Positions 9,701 to 19,095 of a DNA stretch of 64,000 nucleotides are shown here, piece by piece. This DNA is from CAZDET01 sp964504335 (GTDB lineage Bacteria > Bacteroidota > Bacteroidia > Chitinophagales > Saprospiraceae): assembly GCA_964504335.1 (NCBI GenBank), contig CAZDET010000005.1, positions 62,001 through 126,000 of the forward strand. The letters run 5' to 3'. The first letter of the stretch is position 1, and each line of letters starts with the position of its first letter. Under the pieces are notes generated by a model. That model did not search any database, was not told the origin of the DNA, and was given only the letters and a program-made list of their open reading frames with translations. A program made the position numbers and the translations under genes.

Positions 9701-11581
9701 TCCAGAAACTCGATAGCGGTAGGCGTTTCGGAGAGCGTCACTTCCGTGCTGGTGGTCGTGTTTACCTCGAAGCAAACTTCAAACAACACGCTGTTGTCAG
9801 GAAGCGTCACTCCTAGTGATGTCTTGTCTTCCCACAAAAAAGTGATGGTACCCGGCGACAGTATGGAGAAGTTTTCGTTTACCGTTAGATTCAAGGGGCC
9901 ACCCTCCACAATTTCCGTGAAGGTCAGATCGTCGGCAACGTAGGAGATGGTAAACTGAGCGCCGACAATATTGCTGAAGTTGTCGACGGTGAAATCCATA
10001 CAGACTTCTTCGCCCGGTTGGGTGCTGATATCCTCCAGTGTGAGGGTCAGGTCTTGCGATCCGGTATCGTCCGCGTTAATGGTTCCGCTGACCGTTTGAA
10101 CGGGTATTTCGTTGATATCGGCGTCAATGGCTTCGATATCGAGCGGGTCGCCCGAGATTTCCACAACGGACGTTCCGCCTAGAACTTCAAAACAGACTTC
10201 GAAGATTTCGGTACCGTCCGGTAACGTGACCCCGTCGTCTTCGATGGAATTGACCCAGGATAGATTGACGAAGCCGGCGTTCATGCCTTCGAAGTTTCCT
10301 GTACTCAGCTCGGACAGCTGAAAGTCTTGCACCCCATCGAAGCGGAGCCGCTGCTGGTCGTACCGGATGGAGAATTGAAAGCCAAAGATGCGACGGAAGT
10401 TGTCGACTGAAACCGGCAAACAGACAATATCGCCCACATCCGCATCGGCATCCGCTACGGTGAACGTGAGATCATCGGAGCCGCCGCCGGTTCCAGTAGC
10501 GGTGACGGTACCGTTGTTGGAAACGAATGCCACGAGATCCGTATTCGAATCGATGGCCTCGCGCGCCAGCGGAGAATCCGTTACGTCTACGGTGCTGGTT
10601 CCACCGCCGATAATATCGAAACAGACTTCTGCGATAACCGTCCCGTCGGCGACGCTAACGCCGCTCAGAGCGCTTTCCTGCCAGGAAGCCGTGACTACCC
10701 CCGAAGTGGGATTGGCAAAGTTACTCGCATTTAGTTCTACGAGGTCGAACTCCTGAACCCGATCGAAGGTCAATTTGCTATCGTCGTAGTTGAGCGAGAA
10801 ACCCAAGCCGACTAAGTCCGTGAAATTATCGACCGTCAGGTCCAGGCAAACTTCGTCACCGACTTCCCCATTGCCGTCGCCGACCGTCAGCGTGAAGTCG
10901 CCACCGGTGTTTCCACCGCCGCCGCCNNNNNNNNNNNNNNNNNNNNNNNNNNNNNNNNNNNNNNNNNNNNNNNNNNNNNNNNNNNNNNNNNNNNNNNNNN
11001 NNNNNNNNNNNNNNNNNNNNNNNNNNGCCGCCACCACCGGAACCGCCGTCAGGTTCTCCAACGGGGCCACCGTTGCCGACGTCGACTTGTCCGTTGTCGT
11101 CATCAATGGTGGGCGTGACTTCCAGGAAGTCGGCATTGGTAAATTCGATGACCGTCATCCCACGGGGAACGATCCGGATAAAGGAGCTGGCATCGGCGTT
11201 CGTCGCTTGGAAGCACAATTCGAAGATGGTCGAATTGTCGTCTACGGTAATGCCATTCGTCGTTTGATCGAACCAGACAAAGGTCATGAAGCCGGGTTCG
11301 GATAAATTGAAATTACCACCGGGAGACGCGCCGGGTAGCCCGATATTTTGCACTCCCTGATCGATGGGGTCGAGCAGCGTGAGTACGTTCGGGTCGTAAG
11401 CGACGACGAACTGCGCAGCGGTAATTGCATTGAAATCGCGCACCTTGACAGGTACGCAAACCTGGCCGCCTCGTTGGACGGCGGTCGTCTCTACGACGAC
11501 GGTTACTTGTGATTGTGCGGAGAATGTTATGCAGCAAAAGAGCCATAACACCCCCAGAAGGCGTGTAAAGGTTACGTTCAT
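6757..11581 (-). CDS. Giant surface protein: cohesin-like domains, 11 SprB-type repeats, type B T9SS sorting domain (contains assembly gap)
   Basis: The N-terminal part (11581-11027, 185 codons) has a signal peptide (MNVTFTRLLGVLWLFCC..SAQS) and one cohesin-like domain, then runs into a Gly-rich linker and the N gap. The C-terminal part (10926-6757, 1389 residues) resumes in the same kind of Gly linker. It has three more cohesin-like modules (each with VGDEVCLDLTVDNF-like strands), then about 11 SprB-type repeats (SCNGDSDGSI..SGG..PYSYEW..G.Y.VT..D..GC). It ends in a gliding-associated type B CTD (ERNVITPDGNGSNDEF, LEIYNRWGQLVF, LPAGPYYF). The two halves appear out of frame only because the gap is written as 100 Ns. 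The protein is probably exported by T9SS and held at the surface with help from the downstream PorP-like protein. The gene starts 35 bases after the type A CTD gene, suggesting one operon. Confidence 0.88.
10927..11026. other. Assembly gap (100 N)
   Basis: Exactly 100 Ns, a common placeholder for a gap of unknown size. Both flanks code for poly-glycine linker between near-identical cohesin-like modules, the sort of repeat that breaks assemblies, so one or more modules may be missing. Confidence 0.95.
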
Positions 11582-11616
11582 GGTCTCGGATTTTGGGATT
11601 TGACACGAATCCCCTT

Positions 11617-12426
11617 TCAGGGCTTAATGCAGAGCAGTTTTTGAGATACAGTTTGTTTTGCCGTTTGTAAGTTGAAATAGTACGTTCCCGATGGCATGGC
11701 CTCAGCCAGCCGTACGGTGATATATTGAGCGCCCGCAGATGCGGTGTAATTGCCTTGGTTGATGCGTTGGCCGAGTTCGTTGGTTAACGTCCAGCTCACG
11801 GGCCCGGATACCCTCTGATACCAACTGACACGAGCCTCTTCGGCGAATGGATTGGGAGCTACGGTTAGTTGGAGCGTCGAAGCCAACTGCTCGTTGATAC
11901 TATTCACCTCAGAAACGGTGATTACCCTACTTTGAAACTGCACAGAATCGGTGATATCAAGCACGGTCGTATCGGAATCCAGTTGAATGAACTCCGGCGG
12001 GCTTGGCGCATCCGAAAAGGCCAGGGTGGTGCTGTCTCCGATCGCACCTACCACCTCGAAATCCATCGCAAAGAGCGTATTCCCGTTGTCGATATTCAGG
12101 CCTTGGTCGTTGAACTCTACAAAGATCAACGTACCCTCCTCGAAAAGATCTTCGTTGAAGTTTTCGGGAAGCGACGGATCGAACCCGAGGTCCTTCACAG
12201 CTTGCAACTGGAGTACCGACGTATCCCAGGTAATAGTGAATTGTACGGAACCTATGTTCAGAAAGTTGTCTGTAAGAAGGTCAATTCTTACAGTTTCGCC
12301 GGCAACAGCGGTTGCCTCAGAAAAATACAAGGAAGGAAAGGGTTGGGCCACGAGAACCGATGGCGAGAAAAGTATGGATATATATACATAAAGGGTTAAA
12401 GCAGTACGATGCGTACTTTTCATCAC
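11617..12426 (-). CDS. Secreted cohesin-like domain protein with type A T9SS sorting domain
   Basis: 269 residues. A signal peptide (to about residue 28, SPSVLVAQ) is followed by one cohesin-like domain (LYFSEATAVAGETVRIDLL, SVQFTITWDTSVLQLQAV, GTLIFVEFNDQGL, LFAMDFEVVG). A type A CTD follows (LTVAPNPFAEEARVSW, WTLTNELGQRI, GTYYFNLQT, KLLCIKP). It is the smallest member of the locus and leads the transcription unit that continues into the giant cohesin/SprB protein and the PorP-like protein. The ATG at 12426 gives a good signal peptide. It is probably exported through T9SS and either anchored to the surface or released. Cohesin-like folds usually bind dockerin-like modules, and the gene immediately upstream encodes one; binding between them is inferred, not shown. 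Confidence 0.88.
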   Translation of the reverse strand: MMKSTHRTALTLYVYISILFSPSVLVAQPFPSLYFSEATAVAGETVRIDLLTDNFLNIGSVQFTITWDTSVLQLQAVKDLGFDPSLPENFNEDLFEEGTLIFVEFNDQGLNIDNGNTLFAMDFEVVGAIGDSTTLAFSDAPSPPEFIQLDSDTTVLDITDSVQFQSRVITVSEVNSINEQLASTLQLTVAPNPFAEEARVSWYQRVSGPVSWTLTNELGQRINQGNYTASAGAQYITVRLAEAMPSGTYYFNLQTAKQTVSQKLLCIKP

Positions 12427-12557
12427 ATGGGATTATGAATGCTTATTCTTGATATACAAATACGGAGCTAATGTAAGCAAAAATCGGTGGACCACAGATG
12501 CCTCCTCTCCTTTATTGTATGACGGGACCGATTTTTAACGGCTTTCTGAAAATGACA

Positions 12558-12585
12558 ATGGCCCCGGGAGCAATCCCGGGGCCAT
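12558..12585 (-). terminator. Strong hairpin terminator after the dockerin-type surface protein
   Basis: A perfect 12-base inverted repeat (ATGGCCCCGGGA / TCCCGGGGCCAT) around a 4-base loop, 35 bases past the stop at 12620. The minus-strand side continues into TTGTCATTTTC, so the U tract is imperfect. It separates the 1728-residue protein from the next operon. Confidence 0.75.
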
Positions 12586-12619
12586 GTCGTTATTCAGTAT
12601 ATGAATGATCGAGGTTCGA

Positions 12620-15600
12620 TTAGTTGACTACGATCATCTTGCGAGTAGCAGTGAACTCACCAGCAGTCAGTGTGTAAGTGAATACACCTGTTGCGCCAAG
12701 TTCAGTGCGAGTAACGTTGATAGTGTTTACACCAGCAACACCGCTTGTACGCTTCACGAGTACGGTGCGACCAGTTACGTCAGAAACACGCAGGGTAACA
12801 TCACTTGCAGTTGGCAGTGTGAAGTTGATGAGTGTTTCACCGACGAACGGGTTCGGAGTGTTCTGACCCAGCTCGAAGCCGGCAGAAGCAACTGCACCAG
12901 TAGAGAAGTTGATAGCTACGTTGCGCAGCTCACCGTCGTTGGTGTAAGCTTCAGCAGTAGCGACGCGGTTAGATACACCCAGTACCTGGCTCAACGGAGC
13001 GTCGTTTCCAGCGCGAACTACCAAGCTGAACAGAACGTCGTTGGCAGAAGCCTCACCGTTCCAGCTAAAGGCAACAGCGTTGTTGTGTACTGCGAAGTTA
13101 TCCGCACCAGCTACACCGTAGACGATGTCAACCAGCTCAGCGTCATTCAGGGTGAAGGTACCCTGGAAGCCAGCGATGTTAGCAACGTCGGCAGCAGTGA
13201 AGTCAACAGTGTAGATATCACCGGCAGTCAGAGCGGCATCAGCTACGTCGAAGGCAAAGGTTCCGTTGGTACGTACTTCAGCGTTTGTCAGGGCGTTAGC
13301 CTTGGCGCTCAAGTTCACGTCACCGATCTTCACACCGTAGAAGTTAGCGTTGAGCATGTCGCCAGCCAGGTCGTTCACGTTGAAGACTTCGCGGAACGGC
13401 TCTGCCCACGGGTTGTTGCTGTTCGGGAAGCTGTAAGAAGCGTCCACGAAGCGCCAGCTCGTGTTGTTCGGCAGTGAAGTGATTGTTCCAAGGATCAGAC
13501 GACGCAGCGTGATCAGGTCAGCAGCAGTGATAGAACGGCTGTTGTTAGCGTCAGCAGCGATCATCTTGAGCGGAGTGTCAAGCAGTTCCTTCTGCAGGAT
13601 GTGCTTAGAAATCAGCACGAGGTCGAAGGTAGAAACACCGTTGGTCGGGTTAGCGTCCAGGGTAGGAGTAACAGAGTAGTCCTGCTGGAGCTGCAGACCA
13701 GTGAAGATGAACTGACCGTCGTTGCCGGTAACCATGCCAGAGTTCATAGAGCCGGAGAGCGCTACATTAACACCAGCGATAGTTTCGAGGCTTTCGCCAG
13801 TTACGATAGCACCTGAAAGCATGCCCTCGCCTTCTGTCTCTTCGCAAGAAGTCATCTCGTTGTTGCGCTGTACCAGTACGTAGGTTTCGCAGAAGTCGAA
13901 GTTGTTAGCACCGTCGATCGCGTATACGTAGATTACAGTGTTGAGGTCATCGTCGCAAGTGAAGATGATATCTGTATCGTTAGCGTCAGGTACGAATGTA
14001 CCAGGACCACCAGCAGCTTCTACGTCAGCAGCGCGGTAGATCGCGTAGCTGATACCAGGAGTACAGTCAGTGATCGGGCTAGCGATTACATCAGAAGCCC
14101 ACAGTACCATAGCACCAGTGTCTTCGTCACCGTCGCCGTCAGCGTCCGTACCGGGCTCAGTCGGCATCAGAGTAACAGTTACACCGTTGATACAGATCGG
14201 AGTCGGAGCCTTGCAGTCGATTACTTCGAAAGGAATGATGCGAACAGTGGAGTTTCCACAGCCATCGCTCACCTTCACTTCAAGAGCGTGCTGACCGATC
14301 GGGAATTCACCACGGAAGGTGTATACGCCATTTTCGATAGCCGCCAAGCTAGTTACGTTCTGATCAGGTGTGTGTTCTTCAGAAGTGATAACTCCGTCGC
14401 CGTTAGCATCCACTACGAATGCGTCAAGGAACAGAACTACGTTGAGGTCCTCAGGAGTACACTCGTCAGAAGGTGTGAATACGATTTCTACCATTCCGTC
14501 GCAGTTGACGTTATCGATAGAGCAGAAGGGTTCGAAGTCTTCTACCTCGATGATCGGAGATACGTCGTCGTAAACCTTGATGAACTGTACGTAGCGGTAG
14601 TATCCGCGAGCTTCGCGAGAAGAACCGGGCTGAGTGAAGTCGCGAGAAGGATTCGCAGCGGCAGCCAGGAAGTTGTCGGTCCAGTAACCATTCGGGTTAG
14701 TAGTTCCGTCACAAGCAGTGCTCTTCGCACCAGCAAAAGGATTGCCGTTAGTCTCGTTGTTGTCGCGGTCGATGAAGATGTAAGGTACGTTAGTAGCAGC
14801 CGGAGTCGGACGGCGGATCAGCCATACGTCTTCGTCACCAGGTACGCCGTCGCAGTCTTCGTCGCGGTTGATGATAACCGGATCGCTCTGGCCGTCGTAC
14901 TCGCACCAGTTAATTACTTCGTAAGTACGCTTGATCTTGAAGCACTCATCGCCGGAAGCGCTGAAGAAGTCGTCGTCAACAGAAACGGCGAGGATGTCGC
15001 AAGCTTCTTCGAATACCTCGATAGTGTCAGCATTCAGGGTACCGCATACGTTGTCGGCATCCTTCGGGAACTTGATCAGGTATTCGTTAACCAAGGTAAC
15101 GTTGATTGTCTGAGAGCAGATAGAGCTGCGAGCACCGGAAGCGTCAACTGCCTGGAAGCGGCGAGTGATTACACCAGCGCGGCAAAGGAGATCGAAGCTT
15201 ACAGCTTGCTCTACGTCCGTTTCAGCACAGTTGTCGAAGCCCCAGGGCTCACCGAAGAGGTCGTTCAGCAGTGACTCAAATTCAGCCGGAATCTGACCGA
15301 AGCCAAAGTTGGCGTTGTCTGGGAAGTCGTGTGGGAGTTCCAGGCAAGTCAGTGTTACAGGAGGCAGGTTTTCGCAGATCGGGGGCAGCTTGTCCTCAAC
15401 CAGTACGTCGAGCCAAGAAACGTTGCTGTTGTCGCCAGCGTCGTACTTGCGGTAGGGGAAGTTGATGTACTTGCCATCGCTGAATACCGGAGTCTCATCG
15501 ACGAAGCCGATGACGCTGTCCATGTCGCCGTTGTCCCATACGCGCAGCTCGATGCGCACGTCTTTGCCAAGGTCGCAGCAGAAGATGTCTACGTAGTCTT

Positions 15601-17806
15601 TGTAGCAAGTGAAGTAAGCGTTCTCACCTTCGTACGGATCGAACTCAAGTACAACTTCTTCTTCCTTCACACCGTCCAGGTCGTCGTCAACGATAACACC
15701 GTTACCGTTACCACCATTCTCAACAGCGTCGAGGATAGCGATGATGTCCGGATCGTCGAGGCATTCGACGTCCAGGCGACGGCGAACTTCGAGGTTGACC
15801 GGACCACAGTTGTCGTAAGAACCTTCGTCGATGTCCGCAGCAGTTACGCGAGCGTAGCCACCTGGGCGAGTCGGGTCGGGGAAGTTAGCGTTCGGGCCAC
15901 CGATAGAAATGTGCAGGTTGTCGTCGACGATAGCCACCGGAGCTACCTGGTCAGTAACAGTGAAGCAGATGTCGGTGAAAGAAGCGTTTCCGCAGTTGTC
16001 ACCAGCGCGGTAGCGCAGAGTGTGCGTACCCTTCGGAATGTCGCTAACGATGATCTGACCACCGCTGATGCGGCCAGTGAAAGAAGCAAAAACAGGAGCA
16101 GCCTCGGGCTGAGTCTCACAACCTGTGAATGCGATGATTTCTACAGTATACTGATCAAGTGTCACTTCGCACTTGTCGCTCAGAGTCGGCTTCGGTACGA
16201 AGAGAGTACCAGTACAGTTCAATGCGTCCGTAGAGATTTGGAGGTTCTTACCACCACCTACGTTGATGTCAGGACCGTTGTAGTCGCCAACCTTGATGAT
16301 TTGACGGTATTCAGTAGACTTGACCGGGTCGCAGTGGTCGAGGATGTACCAAGTACGAACGATCTTGTAAGTGCTACCACAACCAACGATGCGCTCGCTG
16401 TCTTCGTAGTTAGCGGCGAGGTTGCAGTAACCGTTGCCGTTAGACAGGTCGAACAAACCGCTAGGAGTAACAACAAACGGATAGCCAGTCAGGTCTGGGC
16501 TCGGGTTGCCGTTAGCATCAACGGGGAAGCTCTCGTCGCAGTCGATGTAAGAAGTGTAAGGAGGAGCGATTACATCCCACTGGATGTCGGGGTTGCGCAG
16601 CGTGATCGTCTGCGTGCAGCTTACTACATCACCAGGAGTGGGGTTGTAGTTGTCAGCGCAGATACCGCCACCAACAGTGAAGGTACGAGTGATAACTGTT
16701 TCGTCGCAGTCACCTACCTTAGTAACATTGTCTTGTACACATACTTCGACCGGGCCGCAGTTGTCGCCTACGTCGGGGAAACCACCAGTAGCCTCGATCT
16801 TAGAACGTACGCTGAACGGACCGGAAAGGATAACGTCGCCAGCTTCGCCGTCACCAGGCTGAACAGTGAAGCAGTTCTGACCAGTAGTCAGGACGAGGTC
16901 CAAATCGTTGCACAGCAACGGAAGGCGTACCTGAACCGGGAACGACTGGAAATCAACACCAGCAGGTGTCTCTACCTTGCCAGAGCCGTCGGAGTAAGCG
17001 AAGAGGTTGTATTCGAACTCAACGCCCAAGAACGGATTCTTAGCAGCAACCAGGAAGGTGTAGTCTTCACCGGCCTTCAAAGGCAGTGACAAACGTACGA
17101 GGCTGTTGTTAGAAATGGTGATACCATCAAAGCCAAGACCAACGCTCACCAGGTCTGGAACCTGAATGTCGTCAGACAGTGCGATGATGTTTTCGCAGGG
17201 GTTGCCAGGAACGAAGTTGCCAGCAAACAGGGCCAACAGTGCGTCGTCAACCTCGAACGGGAACTCCAAGTAGAAGGTGTAGATGTCGTCTTTGTCTACC
17301 TGGAACTGAACCAACTCGTAAGGAACGTCAGCGTCGTTGGGAAGCGTAGCAGCTTGCAGGAAGCAAGAGTAGTTACGCAGGTTGATCACCGGGCTCGTAG
17401 CCGAATTCACGATGCCGAAGTCGAGCAACTGAGCGTCATAAGTCACGTCGATCTCGTCGGTGTCCTCGGGGCACACGATGTCGTCGGGACCGATCTTGTC
17501 TTCAGCGGTAACGGTGTTCCAGCAAACCAGATTCTCGTTAGCGTCAAAGACTTCGTAAGTAAAAGTACCGCAGCCTGTGATGATGCTGCCGTCACCGCCA
17601 ATTACGCGAAGCGTTAAGCCGTCGTCAGGATTGGCGATCACATCGTCGACCTGTAGGTCGTACTCACAGTTTTCGTCCAGAGCCACAGATACGCTACCCA
17701 GACACTGGGCGTTGGCACCTGTAACCGCTGCCAGACAGAACAGAATCGCCGCAGCGAAACTTGTCATCCAGCTCGGACTAACGAATGTAAAATTCGTTTT
17801 TCCCAT
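12620..17806 (-). CDS. Giant secreted protein with HYR-like repeats, dockerin-like module, cohesin-like domain and type A T9SS sorting domain
   Basis: 1728 residues. A signal peptide (MTSFAAAILFCLAAVTGANA, after about 13 residues) is followed by many ~100-residue HYR/Ig-like segments (DNCGNASFTDICFTVTD, SDGCGNSTVRIIPFEV). Near 1310 lies a carboxypeptidase-regulatory-like fold (GAIVTGESLETIAGVNVALS). A dockerin-like pair of EF-hand loops (GVSTFDLVLISKHIL and DANNSRSITAADLITL) lies near 1380-1430, then a cohesin-like domain, and a type A CTD ends the protein (GQNTPNPFVGETLINFTL..RKMIVVN). Codons strongly favour GCT, GGT, GTA/GTT, ATC, TTC, AAC, AAG and CGC, unlike its neighbours, which suggests a very abundant product. 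It is a single-gene unit: a ~600-base region lies upstream and a terminator downstream. Confidence 0.9.
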   Translation of the reverse strand: MGKTNFTFVSPSWMTSFAAAILFCLAAVTGANAQCLGSVSVALDENCEYDLQVDDVIANPDDGLTLRVIGGDGSIITGCGTFTYEVFDANENLVCWNTVTAEDKIGPDDIVCPEDTDEIDVTYDAQLLDFGIVNSATSPVINLRNYSCFLQAATLPNDADVPYELVQFQVDKDDIYTFYLEFPFEVDDALLALFAGNFVPGNPCENIIALSDDIQVPDLVSVGLGFDGITISNNSLVRLSLPLKAGEDYTFLVAAKNPFLGVEFEYNLFAYSDGSGKVETPAGVDFQSFPVQVRLPLLCNDLDLVLTTGQNCFTVQPGDGEAGDVILSGPFSVRSKIEATGGFPDVGDNCGPVEVCVQDNVTKVGDCDETVITRTFTVGGGICADNYNPTPGDVVSCTQTITLRNPDIQWDVIAPPYTSYIDCDESFPVDANGNPSPDLTGYPFVVTPSGLFDLSNGNGYCNLAANYEDSERIVGCGSTYKIVRTWYILDHCDPVKSTEYRQIIKVGDYNGPDINVGGGKNLQISTDALNCTGTLFVPKPTLSDKCEVTLDQYTVEIIAFTGCETQPEAAPVFASFTGRISGGQIIVSDIPKGTHTLRYRAGDNCGNASFTDICFTVTDQVAPVAIVDDNLHISIGGPNANFPDPTRPGGYARVTAADIDEGSYDNCGPVNLEVRRRLDVECLDDPDIIAILDAVENGGNGNGVIVDDDLDGVKEEEVVLEFDPYEGENAYFTCYKDYVDIFCCDLGKDVRIELRVWDNGDMDSVIGFVDETPVFSDGKYINFPYRKYDAGDNSNVSWLDVLVEDKLPPICENLPPVTLTCLELPHDFPDNANFGFGQIPAEFESLLNDLFGEPWGFDNCAETDVEQAVSFDLLCRAGVITRRFQAVDASGARSSICSQTINVTLVNEYLIKFPKDADNVCGTLNADTIEVFEEACDILAVSVDDDFFSASGDECFKIKRTYEVINWCEYDGQSDPVIINRDEDCDGVPGDEDVWLIRRPTPAATNVPYIFIDRDNNETNGNPFAGAKSTACDGTTNPNGYWTDNFLAAAANPSRDFTQPGSSREARGYYRYVQFIKVYDDVSPIIEVEDFEPFCSIDNVNCDGMVEIVFTPSDECTPEDLNVVLFLDAFVVDANGDGVITSEEHTPDQNVTSLAAIENGVYTFRGEFPIGQHALEVKVSDGCGNSTVRIIPFEVIDCKAPTPICINGVTVTLMPTEPGTDADGDGDEDTGAMVLWASDVIASPITDCTPGISYAIYRAADVEAAGGPGTFVPDANDTDIIFTCDDDLNTVIYVYAIDGANNFDFCETYVLVQRNNEMTSCEETEGEGMLSGAIVTGESLETIAGVNVALSGSMNSGMVTGNDGQFIFTGLQLQQDYSVTPTLDANPTNGVSTFDLVLISKHILQKELLDTPLKMIAADANNSRSITAADLITLRRLILGTITSLPNNTSWRFVDASYSFPNSNNPWAEPFREVFNVNDLAGDMLNANFYGVKIGDVNLSAKANALTNAEVRTNGTFAFDVADAALTAGDIYTVDFTAADVANIAGFQGTFTLNDAELVDIVYGVAGADNFAVHNNAVAFSWNGEASANDVLFSLVVRAGNDAPLSQVLGVSNRVATAEAYTNDGELRNVAINFSTGAVASAGFELGQNTPNPFVGETLINFTLPTASDVTLRVSDVTGRTVLVKRTSGVAGVNTINVTRTELGATGVFTYTLTAGEFTATRKMIVVN

Positions 17807-18404
17807 AAGATTACAATTTGTTGTAAAGGTGAATGAAATAAATGTGGTTATGTGGTTACGTATCGATTAGCCACAGCAAAAAGGGGGAAGGCGAACCACC
17901 AAGGAGATAGCACGCTCAGCGTACTACCCGGGATCGCTTCCGGTCGTCGTCTTTATTGATACCACTTATGGAAAGGGGCAATTATTTCAATGGTTACACC
18001 TGTAGCGTTCTACAGGATGGTCTTTGTGCTTTAACGGGATGACTTTGTCCTATGACTCAGGTGCAGGCAGCATCAGAAAGTTGGAAGATGCTGGCTAGAA
18101 CCGCAATACACCTAATTAGGAAGAGAAATGAGATCGAAGAAAATCAATAGATACAAAAAGGAGTGTGGAGTTGAGGAGTATTGTCTTTGTCATGGGATTG
18201 CTTTATGCCTTTAAAGATAAGGATTCAGCAGCAAATACGAAAACGGGCAAAGACACACACCCAGTGCGAGGCGATCGTAAGACTGTGTCATTTGGCGTTT
18301 GCTTGTTCAATTTCGCAGTAGTTGCTGTTGCAAATATACGTGAACTCGGGCCAATCCGGCTACCCCTTAGCGGGTATTTTACCAGATTAGCCTGAATGGG
18401 GTAC
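17807..18404. other. Long leader/promoter region of the abundant surface protein gene
   Basis: 598 bases without a credible gene; a 76-codon frame at 18165-18395 has no recognisable features. Read on the minus strand it is the upstream region of the 1728-residue protein. It contains an imperfect palindrome at 17909-17925 (AGCACGCT/AGCGTACT, 7 of 8 pairs) about 110 bases before the ATG, a CCTAATTAGG palindrome near 18111, and a minus-strand TATATTTG box near 18330 with no clear -33 partner. A long 5' leader is possible. Confidence 0.5.
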
Positions 18405-19049
18405 TCAAATTAATTGCTGTTCAAAGGCCGTGCGCACTAGCGCAGCCGTATTGCGAACTGCCATTTTGCGCATAATGTTTTTGCGATGGACGCTTACTGT
18501 TTGATCGCTGATAAACAGCTTCTTTCCGATATCCTTATTGCTCAGGCCCTCGGTGATCAAGCGCAACACCTCTACTTCGCGGCGGGTGAGACACTGATCC
18601 TTGGGCAGCTTGCCTGCACCCGAATCCGAACGCCCGAAATCGGCGCTTAGGTAGTTACCTCCTTCGAGTACCTTGCGCATTGCCATCAGGAGGTCTTCAA
18701 TCGGACCGGATTTAGACACGAAACCAGCAGCTCCGGCCGTTACGTACCGTTGAGCTTCCCGCTGGTTGCGCACATTGCTCACTACCAAGAGCCGCAAAGC
18801 CGGCATCTGGCGATGTAATTTGGAAATAAGGGAGGGACCGAGGGGAGAAGGATCGATAATTAACACATCGGCGCGCTGATTTCCAATACTGTCGACGAGT
18901 CGGTCAAGTTGATTGTACTGCCCGATAATTTTGCACCGAGGCTTGGAAGAACGCTGGAGTACTTGCTTCAAGCCTTCCAGAAAAATGTGTTGGCGGTCTG
19001 CTAGCAATACACTAGCAATGCGCCCTGCTGTCCATCGCGGGTCGTTCAT
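18405..19049 (-). CDS. NarL/FixJ-type response regulator (orphan)
   Basis: 214 residues. The receiver domain shows acidic D18, phosphoacceptor D66 (ADVLIIDPSPLG) and conserved K113 (GFVSKSG). The C-terminal LuxR-type helix-turn-helix reads LTRREVEVLRLITEGLSNKD and continues IGKKLFISDQTVSVHRKNIM. No histidine kinase is adjacent, so its partner must be elsewhere. The ATG at 19049 is in good position. The gene diverges from an LpxL-type acyltransferase, and the intervening 275 bases hold inverted and direct TACGAATT repeats plus a possible promoter. It may control its own gene or the acyltransferase; this is inference from position. Confidence 0.9.
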   Translation of the reverse strand: MNDPRWTAGRIASVLLADRQHIFLEGLKQVLQRSSKPRCKIIGQYNQLDRLVDSIGNQRADVLIIDPSPLGPSLISKLHRQMPALRLLVVSNVRNQREAQRYVTAGAAGFVSKSGPIEDLLMAMRKVLEGGNYLSADFGRSDSGAGKLPKDQCLTRREVEVLRLITEGLSNKDIGKKLFISDQTVSVHRKNIMRKMAVRNTAALVRTAFEQQLI

Positions 19050-19095
19050 GGGATCGTCAATTTGTTATAGTCACCCTAGTAAAGGGCTATTCACT

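Noticed and set aside
10856..11136. Apparent frameshift between the two halves of the giant cohesin gene
   Set aside because: The frames differ only because the gap is written as 100 Ns; the real sequence between is unknown.
14288..15274. 328-codon plus-strand frame, and similar frames at 12605-13477
   Set aside because: Same cause; no recognisable domain.
15329..17089. 586-codon open frame on the plus strand inside the giant surface gene
   Set aside because: It is antisense to a clear protein with signal peptide and T9SS domain; the absence of stops follows from that gene's avoidance of TTA, CTA and TCA codons.
18361..18376. TACCCCTTAGCGGGTA as a terminator of the response regulator
   Set aside because: Only five base pairs and no U tract on the minus strand.
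18165..18395. 76-codon plus-strand frame upstream of the giant gene
   Set aside because: No family, composition like intergenic DNA, and no promoter seen.
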